This document shows, piece after piece, positions 1 through 11,298 of a stretch of 64,000 nucleotides of DNA. The stretch is from Cristatella mucedo (Eukaryota > Bryozoa > Phylactolaemata > Cristatellidae), in contig WPIO01000149.1 of the NCBI GenBank assembly GCA_009760855.2, positions 347,501 through 411,500 on the forward strand. Direction: 5' to 3'. Position numbers and translations under genes: made by a program. The notes under the pieces are model-generated. The model searched no databases, was not told the DNA's origin, and saw only the letters and a list, made by a program, of their open reading frames with translations. The first letter of the stretch is position 1. Every line of letters begins with the position of its first letter.

Positions 1-1968
1 GTCGTGACAGTGCTCGTTTACAAATCCTGAGCCCTCGAAGGATCTTGGGGCTGCCAGTTTGTCGTGAGGCTACGTGTGTGACTTAAAATGTATTGTCTTC
101 GATGTGGCACATCCTTATCCTAGCAACTGCAGTTTGGTTCGTGGCTGGGTATTGGCTTTTGTCTTGATCATCATCCATTCAGCCTGCATTGCCTGGCGGG
201 GGGGGGGGGATGTGTCCATCGTTCGAGTGCCTTTCTGCCATTTGTACCCAGCCGATTGAGCTGACTTGGGCTCTGGGCACGTATGTCGCTCACGTATTTA
301 CAATCAGACTTCCTCAGCCTGTTTCGATCGCCCAGCTGCTGTGTCCCTGTTTTGAGTTCGAGCCTCCGCTGCCGAAGGCCCCATCTCAGGGCCCATCGTG
401 CGTCATTTTGCACCCACTCGGCAGAGCGTGGGCTCTGCTCTGCTGCTGCTGCTGCTGGCAAAAGCATTGCCTGTCGAGCTGCCGCCGGCCGAAACAGCTG
501 CCGCCGGCCGAAACAGCTGCCTTTCTATCGCTGATTCTTTATTGTGACGAGGCAAAGGATGGAGGCGTTTCCATGGGTACGCCGAGGGTGAGGGGGGTCG
601 GTGAGTCTGGTCCTGCTCCCTCGCCACTTGGACTGGCACGAAAGGTGAGGTCGCTTCCTTGTTGGCATAATGATAACCGGGTTTGCCTGCGGTCGATTCA
701 TTTACCCCTACTAAAACAGCGCTAAATTCCAGGGCTTTTTCGAGGAAGATGTCGTCGATAAGTCTGTGCGGCATTTTCTTACGCTCGATAACATTGTCCC
801 GTCCCCCCCCGAAAGCTTGCCAGACATCGTTTGTGCCGTGACCAAAGATGGGTGTTCTTTGTCGTGTTCTTCTTGACCTGTAGAGTTTTCGGAACCGCAA
901 AAGGTGTCATACAGTGCTTCGGAAAGACGTAGCATTGTTTCATGCAAAAATCCCAAGTTGATAAAAGGTACGTGTCATAAACACTGTCTCACGAGCCATC
1001 TAAAGCCTAATACGTCTGGGGGCCATGGGCATGGTGCACGTGACCACAGGGTGCCCATCCGATTAAGCGTCAGCTTAGACATGGCATTTTGCTTTTGACG
1101 ATTACCCGACGGGACCAAGTTTTTTGTGGGAGAATCCCTTGCCAGGTCCTTCGTACTTATATGTTCTTGGTTGTAGTCCGTTTTTTGGTATTTTTCCTTT
1201 GGCGTTATAGCTGCTGCGTTACTTCCTAGCACTGTGTGCCTAAAAATGGTTACCCAAGCACTCACGCTAAGTTTAGTCTTTCGACTTACTCAATCTGGTA
1301 TACCCGATACACCACCGACCACTCTCAGCATGACCCCGTGTGACCTCGTGTCTTTGTAGTTTGGCTGTCATGTCACTGGGAAGTAGGTATAGTCGCGCCC
1401 CCTGGTAACAGACCGTTGTTGCACTTTAGCCATACAGCTGCCCTCATCTGAAGGTATAGTATAGTCGTAGACATGTACAGCCTGGTCGGCATTTCCAGAA
1501 AATGGTCGCCATTACAAAGTCGGTATCCGGTGGACCGAAGCAGCCATGTTGGCTCTCTGTTGCATGCACTAATATAAAATGAAATGGTTTAAACGCCTGG
1601 CCGACAAGGAGCTACAGTACTGATGAGCATGTACGGCAAGCCAATGTTTCACGATCGTGTTCTATGACCGGTGGCACTGATCAGGCTGGTAATTAGAGGC
1701 ACTCGTGTGCATGTGTGTCCTGAGCTCTGCATAGCAGCTGCCCCCCCCACCTTATGCTTTGTCGTGGGCATTACAGTGTTGTGTGCATAGCCTTAAACCA
1801 GATCCCCGCATTTGTTCAGCCCAGTTGTTAGCCGGCTTTGTGGCGAAACTTGACTCGGAGGGCAGTAGAGAGAGCTTGAAGTTGTTAGGGTTGGCTGAGC
1901 AGGAGGTGTTGGGGCAGTTGTAGTTAGCTTCAGAATGGATCTGGTTGCAATGGCCATATAATCTCCTC
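1..1968. other. Unassigned left-edge sequence
   Basis: No gene could be assigned here. Two overlapping minus-strand reading frames (about 403-900 and 711-956) look partly protein-like but give no recognisable domain and no clear splice structure. A 21-base tandem duplication (GCTGCCGCCGGCCGAAACA core) lies at about 478-520, next to a short CTG run at 439-456. Short G or C runs occur at 199-209, 806-813 and 1741-1748. Confidence 0.4.
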
Positions 1969-2133
1969 CTATAGAAGGTCGTCGTAGCTGTTGAGAGAAC
2001 TCCTGTTCTCGGTTATCTGGTAATGGATCTGGAGCGTCATCACGAGCTTTTTAGCGTCTTCGATGTTGCCTCTCAACAAAGAAAGCCGGTTGTGGCTCAT
2101 GCAAGCAGACAAGAAGTCGAATTCTGAAGTTCG
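1969..2133 (-). CDS. Candidate C-terminal exon, GoLoco-like, unknown gene
   Basis: On the minus strand an open frame ends in TAG at 1969-1971 and encodes about 52-55 residues of unbiased, helical-looking composition. It has possible AG acceptors just upstream, giving exon starts at 2133 or 2123. The segment SEFDFLSACMSHNRLSLLRG lines up by position with the GoLoco consensus (E-F-F-D-L-L-x-x-x-Q-S-x-R-[LM]-D-D-Q-R). However, the glutamine and the D-D-Q triad are not kept, so nucleotide-dissociation activity would not be expected even if the relationship is real. The C terminus reads NSYDDLL. No partner exon could be joined with confidence. It could also be a chance open frame; I treat it as a hypothesis. 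Confidence 0.25.
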   Translation of the reverse strand, partial: RTSEFDFLSACMSHNRLSLLRGNIEDAKKLVMTLQIHYQITENRSSLNSYDDLL

Positions 2134-4300
2134 CTTTTGTTTTGTGACTTGATAATAATTTTTTTCATTTACACGCATGCAGTGTGGATCCATGTAGTTT
2201 GTGCCTGCATCTGGAATGCTGTGTCTTCTCTTCTGATTCCGGCTGGGCTATTCTTTGTTAGAAAATTTCCCTTATTTCTATGCCGTGAATGCCAGCAAGA
2301 TTTATTTCCAAAAGTCAGTGATGATCGTCTGCATGACCGATTTGGTTTGCATCCTGTGGCCTGGGCGCAGCGCTGTAAGAGGATGTAAACTGTCTGGATC
2401 CCAGTAGTCGTGCTGCGGTGGCAAAGCGGGATGGAGATGTGGGCTCGTGTAATTCGATCGGTGTCTTGACGTCCTGTGCATTGGTCACGAGGCGGGTCGC
2501 TTGAGTCGTAAGATCACAGGAAACATCATCATCGTGTTCGACTGTGTGTCCTCTGTGCACCTGACTGCACACCAAAGCGAGCATGAAACCTCATAGATGC
2601 TTTCCTGAACTGTACAGTGATTGGGTTACCGTTCCAGCCTCCTAAACAAGGAGCATTCTAAACTTTCTACCCTTGTAGTGCTTCGGCATTAATGAATGAG
2701 ACTGCTTTGCTTTGCTGCTTTTGCTTAACCTCTTCTCTATACTGCATTGAAAAAGATCTCGACTAAATTTGAACTGTAATATACCTAAGGTAGTAATGAG
2801 AGTACTGTACGTACAAGTTGATATTTATATGGATTCCACTATCTGATAGTGAAGCCGATCACGTGAACTCATTTACCCAGGAAAGACTGAATTGTGGCTG
2901 CAGTTGCTGTTGTGCCAGAAGCTCATGGAAACTCTACTGGACAGCTGTGCTTGAGCAGATATTAGCAAACATGTTTTGCTCCTTGGGCTAATAGCGATGA
3001 TGATAATCATACAACTTGTATTAAACACTCAAAAAGAACTAAATCTCTTTCTAGGTGCTCTGCATATGCTGGAATGGAAGCTTGTTGATTGGCTAATGAG
3101 ACCATCTAAAAGTGGCTAGTGCTAGCCAGTAGAATTTCAGCGCACGTGAGCACACGAAGAACGATGCCCGCGGCGGACAGAGTGTGACCGTGCCGGACAC
3201 CACGTGGTGTGCCGTGAGGAGCAGGCGGGCTGAGATGTGAAGGTTGCCTGTCAGCGCATTTCCTAACAGTCAGATAGGATCTAGCTTGCCATGATGCACG
3301 GAGAATTTCTCCCCACAAACCTTAAGAGAGGGCAGCCGGTCTGTAGTTTGTCAAAGGAAAAAACCAAAGCCAATGCTCTGCCCATGTAGCACATGTATCG
3401 TGCACCCACTTTTCTGTTGCTTGCTGCCATCACTATCAAAAAGGAGAGTGTCGGTGGGGTTTAGGGTTATGCACAGGCGCTACGTTCAAGATGTGCTTAA
3501 GTTGAAGCGCACGTAGCAACAGCTCTACGCCACACTTCTGTATCTGTTCGCCCTCAGTGGAACTACCATCCGGAGTTAGGCCGCAGAGATACAATTAGTT
3601 TCTCCCCAACCTTTAACCCTCAAACTTCGAGAATAATGTGCACTTTGTCTACGGATGGACTGGAAAAGATGTCATTGTTTGTTGCTATTACTACCAACAA
3701 TAGGAACCAGGGTCTTTTGGCCGTGCACATATTAGTGGAAAGCCCATCCATAGTGAGGACCACTATTTCTTGGCCATGATCATGTAGTGCCACTTTTGCT
3801 TCTAGTACCAGACCTTCCTGAGCTTGTGCACTAGCAGTAGCTAGTAGCACAATCATAGCTTTTCTATTGGCCGTCGGCTGCCCCAGCCATTATTACGAGG
3901 GTGTCCTTGGTGATGACACCCACATTCCCTCCTGCACCAAGGTTTGCATAGCTCATCGCGAACTGCACTGTCGTACAGATTCATTAGCAGCTAACACTTG
4001 CACGTGTGGAAAGTAATCGTTTTTTTATAGTTTTGGTACTGCCTTCGTCTAGACACCCGAACGTGCAATGAGAATTCTGGCATCTTTCGAGCTAGTAACA
4101 ACCAGCAGTGGCTGCTGCTGCCCAAAGCTCCCTGTCCCGTGCTTAGCCTGTCCTGTCTGCATACTTACAGGCGTGTGTGGATGTGGTCTGTGTAGTTGCA
4201 TGGCAGGCCGTCGAACAGTTAGTATCAGTATTGCATTAGTACTAGCACACACTAGCAAAAAATCGCGGTGGTGCAATATTCAATTTGAACACTAAAAAAT
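2134..4300. other. Unassigned sequence with one LINE-tail remnant
   Basis: No gene is assigned. Minus-strand open frames at 2315-2584 and 3620-3856 have fairly balanced composition and could be exons, but no domain or convincing splice pair was found. A degraded L2-A tail is listed separately at about 3000-3080. Confidence 0.4.
3000..3080 (-). mobile_element. Degraded L2-A LINE 3' tail
   Basis: The core AACTAAATCTCTTTCTAGGT, followed by a GCTCTGCATATGC-type segment, is the reverse complement of the L2-A 3' hairpin tail seen in better copies at 8.5, 41.0 and 51.1 kb. The microsatellite end is reduced to a short AT-rich stretch. Confidence 0.5.
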
Positions 4301-4468
4301 ACGAGCTGATTCGACAGCCTCTTTTGTGTAGGGTCAGAGAGCCTTTACGGCTATCGCTACCACTTGCAGCGGCAATAGAGAATCGCCCACTGCAGGATTC
4401 GAGCCCACGACCTCGGGGCAGAGGTCGTGAAAGGCAACCGCCTTACCTAGTGTGCTATCACGGCAGAC
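4301..4468 (-). mobile_element. tRNA-derived SINE (type 1), minus
   Basis: Read on the minus strand, a tRNA-like head (box A region GGTAAGGCGGTTGC; box B GGGCTCGAATCC) is followed by a body with GCAGTGGGCGATTC and GCAAGTGGTAGCGATAGCC. It ends in the AGCCGTAAAGGCTCT hairpin and an ACAAAAGAGG-like end. The same arrangement recurs at 4.9, 12.6, 41.6, 42.6, 56.9 and 60.8 kb. It is a dispersed repeat, not a functional tRNA gene, because no acceptor stem closes. Confidence 0.8.
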
Positions 4469-4875
4469 CATGCATATAAGCATGTATAGCAGTCGAAGAG
4501 CCTTGGTCGCATTGACTCACTGACCGACCGGTAGCTAACCGCTGCTAAGACCGACTGTCCCGTTCAGGTTCTTTATTTTTATCCATTCCATTGTGAGATA
4601 ATCTCTACAGCGTTTATGTACGTAATTAAATAACTCATTGACCTAAAGTCAGCTGATTACTTGGTCATAATTCAATGGACAAATCGTGGCCAATTTCAAC
4701 TATGATGAGAGTGCAGGTTGTAGCCACCTATCCAATTGGTAAATTGTCTCCACTGATAATTTTGAGAAAAAACCTGTCCATAGCTGTACCATCGTAGCGG
4801 TGTACATGTCAACAAGGACACACCGTAAGTGACGTCAGCAGCTTGTGTTCATTAGCTGATCTAAAGTCTCATTCG

Positions 4876-5010
4876 GTTAGTGGCAGAACAGCCTTTACGG
4901 CTGTCACCGCCGCTTGCAATTGGCAATCAAGGATCGCCCAATTGCAGGATTCGAACCCACGACCTCGGTCGTGAAGAGCGAGCACTCACTCGTGTACTCA
5001 CTCGAAATTA
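4876..5010 (-). mobile_element. tRNA-derived SINE (type 1), minus
   Basis: Second minus-strand copy of the type 1 SINE. The hairpin AGCCGTAAAGGCT lies at its 3' side (about 4888-4902) and box B (GGGTTCGAATCC) at about 4950-4962. The tRNA-head end is truncated or scrambled around 4985-5005. Confidence 0.75.
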
Positions 5011-5451
5011 TTTAGGTTGAGTTGATTACTATACATGTTCAGCAAAGGTTCCGAGTGGTCTTATTAGACAAGTATAAGAGAACACTGCATCTTCTCTTGT
5101 CCTTAGGGTCGACAGGGTAGCTCAATGTGGGAGAACGGAGTCGAGGTTGCTATCATAGCCAAGCCGAGTCGGCCGATCCAACTTCCGTGAAAGTCCTTTT
5201 CAGTCGTGCATGTCGGGCCAGGCCTTGGCCTTGGGCGATGCAGACGTCGGGGCGGAGCGGCTGCACTTCGCGGCATCGCCGAAGCTCGAAACTTGGATAG
5301 TGAAGCTAGCGCCCCTACCCTTGGTGCCGCACTGAATTAACAAGGTTATGCATGAGGAATTTCATAGGTTCGATGTCTGTCAGGTGCGCACATGCGAGCA
5401 CTCGCATGCACACACACACACACGTGCACGCACGCTTGCTGCAGCAATCAC

Positions 5452-5698
5452 CTTTCGGCCCCGAGTGCCTCAGTCAGTTTTGACGACCAGTCAACTGAGT
5501 TGCATATGACCGTAAGTGGCCGCTTCTGCGTCGTGGCGTTCAATTCAAGTGTGAAGGCACAGGTGCCGTTCTGTAGTTGATCTCTCGAGGTGAACACCGA
5601 CCGTGGATAGAAGACGTTTCTGGATCTCGGTAGTTTGACCCAAGAACCCAGAAGTTTGTATTCGGGTAGGCTAAGCTTGTAGAGCTTAAAGCCGCAAC
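5452..5698 (-). CDS. Candidate internal exon of an unidentified gene
   Basis: On the minus strand a 247-base open segment starts after a good acceptor (CTATTCTACAG, then GTTGCGG) and ends at a plausible donor (GAAAG followed by GTGATT at 5451). It encodes about 82 residues of balanced composition, starting CGFKLYKLSLPEYKLLGSWV and including TSRDQLQNGTCAFTLELN. I do not recognise the family. The balanced amino acid use, bounded by splice-like sites, is the only evidence. No adjoining exon was placed. A repeat-derived open frame remains possible. Confidence 0.35.
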
Positions 5699-6936
5699 CT
5701 GTAGAATAGCCGTGCAGTGGCTTCGAAGCATTCATTCGAAAGTTGCTGAGAGGCTCGATGCCGATTCGGGCTCGAGACCGATAACTGTACCGAGTTTAGG
5801 GACACCATGTGGGTGGATGTGGTGTGGGGGGCCTCGTGTAGCTGAGGATACCTGCACTGTCTCCGAAGCGCATACACTGGCGAAACAAAGGTTGTCTATT
5901 TATAACATTTGAACTGCACTTGGAACGAAAGATTTATTTAAAATGGGGCATTTTATGGTGGTTAAATTGCTCCTGCAATTCTAACTTACAACGGCACACG
6001 GTTAAACCAGTATGCTGCAAGCGTCCTTAGCAATGGATGTGGGTTTTTGATTTAATAGCAAGTCGTATAAATGGTGGGACAGCGTGTTTTCGGTTCTTGC
6101 TCCAGACTTTGATCTGGACTTGGGTTTAGGCTAAGCTTTGTCGTGCATGTGTTGAATAAGATTATTGTTTGCCTACAAGTAGCATGCAGAGAGCAGCATT
6201 ATATTTGGATCATTGGGCCCTAGCCTGCTAACGCCCCCCTGTGTGGCCTTTCGTGCAGGGCCAGTCGTGTCGAGTGGCCTATCTCTCATAGGTGACCCTT
6301 GTGTGACTGCTGATATATTCGTAGGACTTTTGAAGATGAAATGTGTGCGGTTGGTAAATGTAAGCTCAAGAACCTCGAGCTGCAGAGGAGAAATGTTTTG
6401 TGCTCTGATCTGATTCTTTTTGCTCAACTACAGGGGGGGTAGCCACATCTACTCACTTCCAGTAGAGAGACAGACAGAGAGAGAGAGAGAGAATGTGTTA
6501 TTGCACAAACCATGGCTTGACGATGAGGGGAGGGTAAAAACGGTGGGATATTCAAGTAAGCAGCTGGACTCGTGACTTCCTACACCGACTGTGGCATTCG
6601 ACGGACGATCCTAGTCTTGACTCGCTTGCTATTTTTGGGTCGAAGAGCGAGGGTTGTGGTCGCTGCGTTGACTGCAGCAAGCTGTAGCCAACGTCACTGC
6701 CGGGTGAAATCGGTCACTGGTGTCACGTGGTCCTGGCTTCGTGCTTCGGCAGCTTCTCGACATCAGGGCCCAGGCTGCCGTCCCGCTGCGTGTCTTTTGC
6801 TTTGAGCACACGCTGGCGGCACTTTGTCGATTGTCGACAGAAAGATTTGCTGACCTCCCTTCCCCCACTCCGCCCAACCGTCAGATTCGGCAAGCATGCT
6901 CCTCCGGTCGCCGCGGGCGATCGCTCTTTTTTCTAG
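5699..6936. other. Unassigned sequence upstream of BESS exon
   Basis: No gene recognised. A short (GA)n tract lies at about 6467-6494. The sequence becomes GC- and CpG-rich from about 6600, leading into the coding exon that follows. A polypyrimidine tract ending CTTTTTTCTAG at 6936 may be that exon's splice acceptor. Confidence 0.45.
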
Positions 6937-7743
6937 GATCTGTGCTCGGAATGCTCCGACGCTGGCATGGGCGGCGGCGGCGCTCGCATTCTGACCTCTC
7001 GCCGGTCAGCTTACTCGGTTCGCGGCGGTGGTGCGGCGGCGGCGTGCGGCCCCGCTGGGCAGCAGCGCGCCGATGACGTCCGCGACGAAGACAGCTACTG
7101 CGGCGACGGCGGCGGCTGCAGCCCGAGCCGCGCCTCGTCTGCCTTGGCCGAGGTGTCACCGCCGTCGCCCAATCAGCGACTGGCGGTGGCGGCTCGGCCG
7201 ATGCGCCTGGCCGCGGCCGTTTCGTCGAGAAAGCGCCGGAAGCAGGACGAGCCGGCATACTCGCCCGCTCAGGAGCCGCCGATGAGCAGCGCTGCAGCAG
7301 CTGCAGCAGCTGGCGGAGCCATCGGCGGCCAGTACGAGATGTCGGTGGTGGCGCCACCGTCGCACGCCGCAGCCACCGGCAGACCGGTGACGTCCTCAGC
7401 TGGCTGCAACGGAGTCGTCGCTGGCTCTGCGGCTGCGACGACGCAAGGTCCAGGCGGCTGCGCCCCAGGGGCGGCGGTCGGTGGAGGCGGCGGAGGCAGC
7501 TGCTGCTGCTGCTGCTCGCTGAGGCAGAGCTGCGACAGCGACGAGGCGTTCAGCCGCTACGTGTGCGCCTCGCTGAAGCAGATGGCGCCTCACATCCGCT
7601 GCCTGGCCAAGCTCGAGATGCAGCGCACCCTGACACAGTTTGAGACCGAGGCCAGCTCGGCGGCCGCTGCAGCAGCGGCCGCCGCTGGCCAGGAGCTCGG
7701 CGTCGGCAGCGGCCACCACCACGGTAGCTTTTACCCACTCTGA
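6937..7743 (+). CDS. BESS-motif protein, last (or only) coding exon
   Basis: The frame runs in phase from a possible acceptor at 6936, or from ATG at 6967, to TGA at 7741-7743. From 6967 it gives 258 residues. The protein is mostly low complexity: Gly and Ala runs, a basic RKRRK patch near residue 83 that could be a nuclear signal, and a run of five Cys. Near residues 189-228 comes a BESS-like block: acidic start SDEAF, then YVCASLKQMAPHIRCLAKLE. BESS motifs are about 40-residue protein-interaction segments, typically at the C terminus of MADF-domain DNA-binding regulators. No MADF domain was found upstream in the window, so it is either on unseen exons or absent. An in-frame TAG sits at 6934-6936, inside the proposed acceptor. 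Family call is moderate; start uncertain. Confidence 0.5.
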   Translation, partial: DLCSECSDAGMGGGGARILTSRRSAYSVRGGGAAAACGPAGQQRADDVRDEDSYCGDGGGCSPSRASSALAEVSPPSPNQRLAVAARPMRLAAAVSSRKRRKQDEPAYSPAQEPPMSSAAAAAAAGGAIGGQYEMSVVAPPSHAAATGRPVTSSAGCNGVVAGSAAATTQGPGGCAPGAAVGGGGGGSCCCCCSLRQSCDSDEAFSRYVCASLKQMAPHIRCLAKLEMQRTLTQFETEASSAAAAAAAAAGQELGVGSGHHHGSFYPL

Positions 7744-8490
7744 GTTGATCATAAGCCTGCCGTGCGACCGCTGCTACGACGCCCTCAAAATGGCGACACG
7801 AGCTGTCTCGAGGGAGGGGACAGGCGGTACAGTGCGACTGCCTGCTGATGTGGCGCAGCTCGATGGTGCGCGGTTCCCTCGAAGCCGGGTGAGCGACGGC
7901 TCCCGATGCCTGCAGGGTCTGCCTCGATTCTCGAAGAGTGCCTGGCCTTGACTTTTCGACACCGGCCGAGAGATTGAGGCGGTACAGTTGTACCACATGC
8001 AGTTGAGTCGTCTGCATGCACAGCAGCAGCAGTGCCAAGCAGGTGGAGTCTGGAGCGATGATCTCTGCGTTTCTTAGCTATTCTCTATATTTGCATTAAA
8101 AAAAGAGTTCCTACGGTAGGCGGGAGCTAGCCGGGTCATTCGAGCATGGCTCGAAGGCAAGCAAGCGCACTACTTCGGATATATGCACCACGGATGATCG
8201 CAGCCCAATTGTGGCTCTGGCGTTTGCAGTTCTTTCAGTAACTGTCAAGTTGATGTCGAAGATGTGGCTGGACTCAGCACTGCTCGCCGATGCTGCCGAG
8301 ACTAGTGTTCTCCGAACTTGCTTGAGTATCCATGCTAATGGACAAACGGTGAAAAATGCTGCCACCCCCCTAGGTGCAGCAGAGAACGCCGGAGATAGTA
8401 CCGAACCACCGGACTAGTAATGATTTGCTGCATCCAGAGGTACACCGTAGAATCGCTATTGGTTGCAGGCAAAAAGGCAGAAAAGAACTC
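7744..8490. other. 3' flank of BESS exon
   Basis: No further gene seen. ATTAAA at 8095-8100, about 350 bases after the stop, is a possible poly(A) signal for the BESS-motif gene and is followed directly by an A run. The rest looks unique and has no recognisable repeat. Confidence 0.4.
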
Positions 8491-10153
8491 AAAGTAATAA
8501 TAATAATATTAATAATGCACTTGATAAAGCTCATAAAGCCCTCAGAGAACTCAAATCTCTTTCTAGGCGCTTTACATTTGCTGCAAAGGGAAACGCGATT
8601 GGATGTTGAGTAATATCATGCTTGATAATAAACAAACAACATGAATAACATGGTTAGGAGTGACATGCACAGGATCAGCATGCAAATGTAGTTAGTGGTA
8701 GCAAGCACAGTGTCAGCAAACATAAGCACACAAAGGACGAATCACAGGACCCACTACATGCTGTGCTAAATAAGAGCGGTTTTAATTTCTTTTTAAATGC
8801 TGTCAAGTAAGGGGTGCCATGACACGTCTGAAGTGAGATCCAAGCTTTGGGAGCATTTGAGGTTTGTACGGGGTATTGGTAGACTGTTGGATTCCGAAAA
8901 GCGGGTATTACGATGGCTGGTGGGGCAGTAGATCTGATAGGTAGGCTTGAGCCAAAGAATGAAGTGACCTAAAAGTGAGCGACAAAACCTTTAGGTCGAT
9001 GCGTTGCTTGACCGGTAACCAGTGGAGGTCGGCGAGAAGTGGCGTGATGTGACAACTGCTACGTTCACGACAGAAAAGCCTAGCTGCAGAGTTTTGAAGC
9101 AGCTGTAAGCACCTGATTGCTGAGGCCGGCAGACCCGCAAGCAGTGAGTTACATAAGTCAAGACGGGATGTCACAAATGCATGAACCAACTTAGACGTGG
9201 TTATCCTTGTCTAAACAAGCCCAAATTTTAGCAATATCTTTTAGCCGAAAGTAGGCAGACTTGATTGTGGAGCTGATGTGGTTGTCTAACGAGAGGTCAC
9301 TTTGGAACATGACACCTAGATTTCGTGCAGATTCAATAGGAGATATGCTGGCAGAGCCGATATTGAGCGTTAGCCTTTTCCATTTCTGAATCGCACTTGG
9401 TTTGCCCATAACTAGTAAGTTAGTTGTATCATCATTCAATTTAATAAAATGTGCTGCCATCCATGTGCAGATGTCATCAGTGCATACAGCAAGTGAGTTG
9501 GGAGAATTCGACGTGCTGGAGATCTGGGAGGGATCAAAGCAAAGGTACAACCAAGTGTCATCCGTATGGAAGTGAAAGCCTAGATTGTGCTTGGCAATCA
9601 CATCGGCAAAAGGGAGAGCATAAACCGTGAAAAGAACCGTACCAAGCACGGAGCCCTGAGGTACCCCATACTTCAGACGGTACCTCAGATGTTCTGTGTC
9701 CATTTACGTCAATACTCTGGAGTCTCCCACTGAGATAGGACCTGAACCATTGCAGAGCAGGGCCAGTGATGCCCAGGCGACACGAGAGGCGCTCTAGAAG
9801 AACTTGGTGATCGATAGTATCAAAAGCTGCCTAAAGATCGAGCAAAACAAGCAGAAACACTCTACCCATGTCTGCATTCCTAAGTAGGTCGTTGTATACC
9901 CTAAGCAATGCTGACTCTGTGGAGTGATTAGCTCTAAAGTCAGACTGGAACTTACTAGCAAGGTTTGAAGTTTCGATATGAGTTCAGCTGGTCCGCCACA
10001 ACCCGTTACAGGGTCTTTGATAGGAAAGGTAGAAGGGAGACTGGGCGAGATCCCGAGAGGTGTCTGCCCAAACAAATACATGGGATAAGGTGCTTGCTCT
10101 TCACGACCGATTTTGCAGCTTGTTGCTAAGATGTTGTTCATTTGGCCGGACAC
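8491..10153 (-). mobile_element. L2-A LINE, 5'-truncated, decayed reverse transcriptase
   Basis: A non-LTR retrotransposon of the L2/CR1 type, read right to left. Reverse transcriptase motifs are visible: GVPQGSVLGTVLF near 9670, then the catalytic region reading FHTDDTWLYL where active copies have [10 protein letters not shown]. After that come NLGVMFQSDLSLDNHI and, in another frame (8908-9189), [18 protein letters not shown]. Frames are broken between 9830, 9703 and 9189, so the copy is dead. The 3' end carries the L2-A hairpin (reverse complement of AAGCGCCTAGAAAGAGATT) followed by ATT-type repeats at about 8496-8520. Elements of this type copy themselves from RNA by target-primed reverse transcription. 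Confidence 0.85.
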
Positions 10154-10154
10154 T

Positions 10155-10800
10155 GTTAAAGCGCCCCACTAGAACCAAATCTCTTTCTGAGCACTCTGTG
10201 AATGCTATAAGGGAAGCATGTCCAAATGATTATTATTTTTAACATGCGAAGCGTCAGCAAAATACTCACACAGGACAATTCACACGGACCCAGCAAGTGC
10301 TATGGGGAATATGTGGGCTTTTAGCTTTTAAAAAGCCCTTGGGTTAGCGAATATCGTGACGTAAGTCAGGAGAGAATTCCATGATTTGGGAGCTACGAGC
10401 TAACGGCGAGGTCTCCAAAGGATTTGAGGTCGGTTCGAGGTATCTGCGACTTGAGCCAGACGAGCGGGTACAGGGTTTACGCACTGCCTAGCCTGATTGG
10501 GGAGTAGTTGCGATAGGTAGGCTGGAGCAAGAGAATGAAAGAACCTAATATAAACTTAAAAAAAACCTTTAAGTCTAAGAGCTGCTTGATGAGATTCAGG
10601 GCAGGTTAGTGATAAGTGGTGGGGTAATCTGCCCATTGCAACGCTCACGACATGCAAGCCCGGCTGCAGAGTTTTGCATTCACTGTAGGCGCTATATTGC
10701 ACAGACCGGATGACGTGCAAGTAGTGAGTTACATACAAGAGGGGATGTGACGAATTCGTGGACCAACTGGGATACAGATTTACAAACTGCCTATAGCGGA
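10155..10800 (-). mobile_element. L2-A LINE fragment, non-coding 3' part
   Basis: This repeats the L2-A 3' sequence in the same order as 8.5-9.2 kb: the CTAGAACCAAATCTCTTTCT tail, a GAATTCCATGATTTGGGAGC block, GGTCTCCAAAGGATTTGAGG, then the coding remnant around CCTTTAAGTC. It is strongly diverged, with no usable frame. It abuts the previous LINE head to tail in the same orientation. Confidence 0.75.
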
Positions 10801-10861
10801 GCCTGAAGCTTTATGAATGTGAGTGGGTTTGAACGTGCATTGCAGTTATTGCCCGAATTTC

Positions 10862-11030
10862 CAGCTTCTTTTTAAATGTCAAGCTAGGGATGTCGTGACA
10901 CCTGTCAGGAATGAGTTCCAGGCTACTGGAGCATTCGAACTGAAAGCTTGGTCTCCAAAGGATTTGGGGGTGGTTAAAGGCACACATAAGCGACTTGAGT
11001 CAGAATAGCTGGTGCTGCGGTGCTGAGCCT
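10862..11030 (-). mobile_element. L2-A LINE short fragment
   Basis: A further partial copy of the L2-A 3' region. It matches the segment TTCTTTTTAAATG through GAGTTCCAGGCT, GGTCTCCAAAGGATTTGGG and a GAATAGC end. The tail itself is missing. It is the third L2-A piece in a row in minus orientation. Confidence 0.65.
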
Positions 11031-11298
11031 CATTATGAAGTAGTCCAGACAGAAAGGCTGCCCAGATCCGTCTTAAAAGAAATCGGTACTGGCACCTCCA
11101 CTGGGAGAGCCTGAAGATGTGCACTGAGTACTGCCAGGTTAGCTCACCTAGCCCCATCCACAGAGATTGGGGGTTAGCCCTCCCTTCCGAGAAATACGTT
11201 GAAACTGCTGCTCGGCCTTTAGAGCCGCAGTCTAAGCTCCGTAGAAGCCCGGTAGCCGCTGAAGGAAGGGGCTACCAAACTTCCAAAGGTGGCCTTCG

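Noticed and set aside
403-956. Two overlapping minus-strand open frames (403-900 and 711-956) with protein-like stretches
   Set aside because: They overlap in different frames across a poly-G run, have no recognised motif and no clear splice sites, so I could not choose a frame or support a gene.
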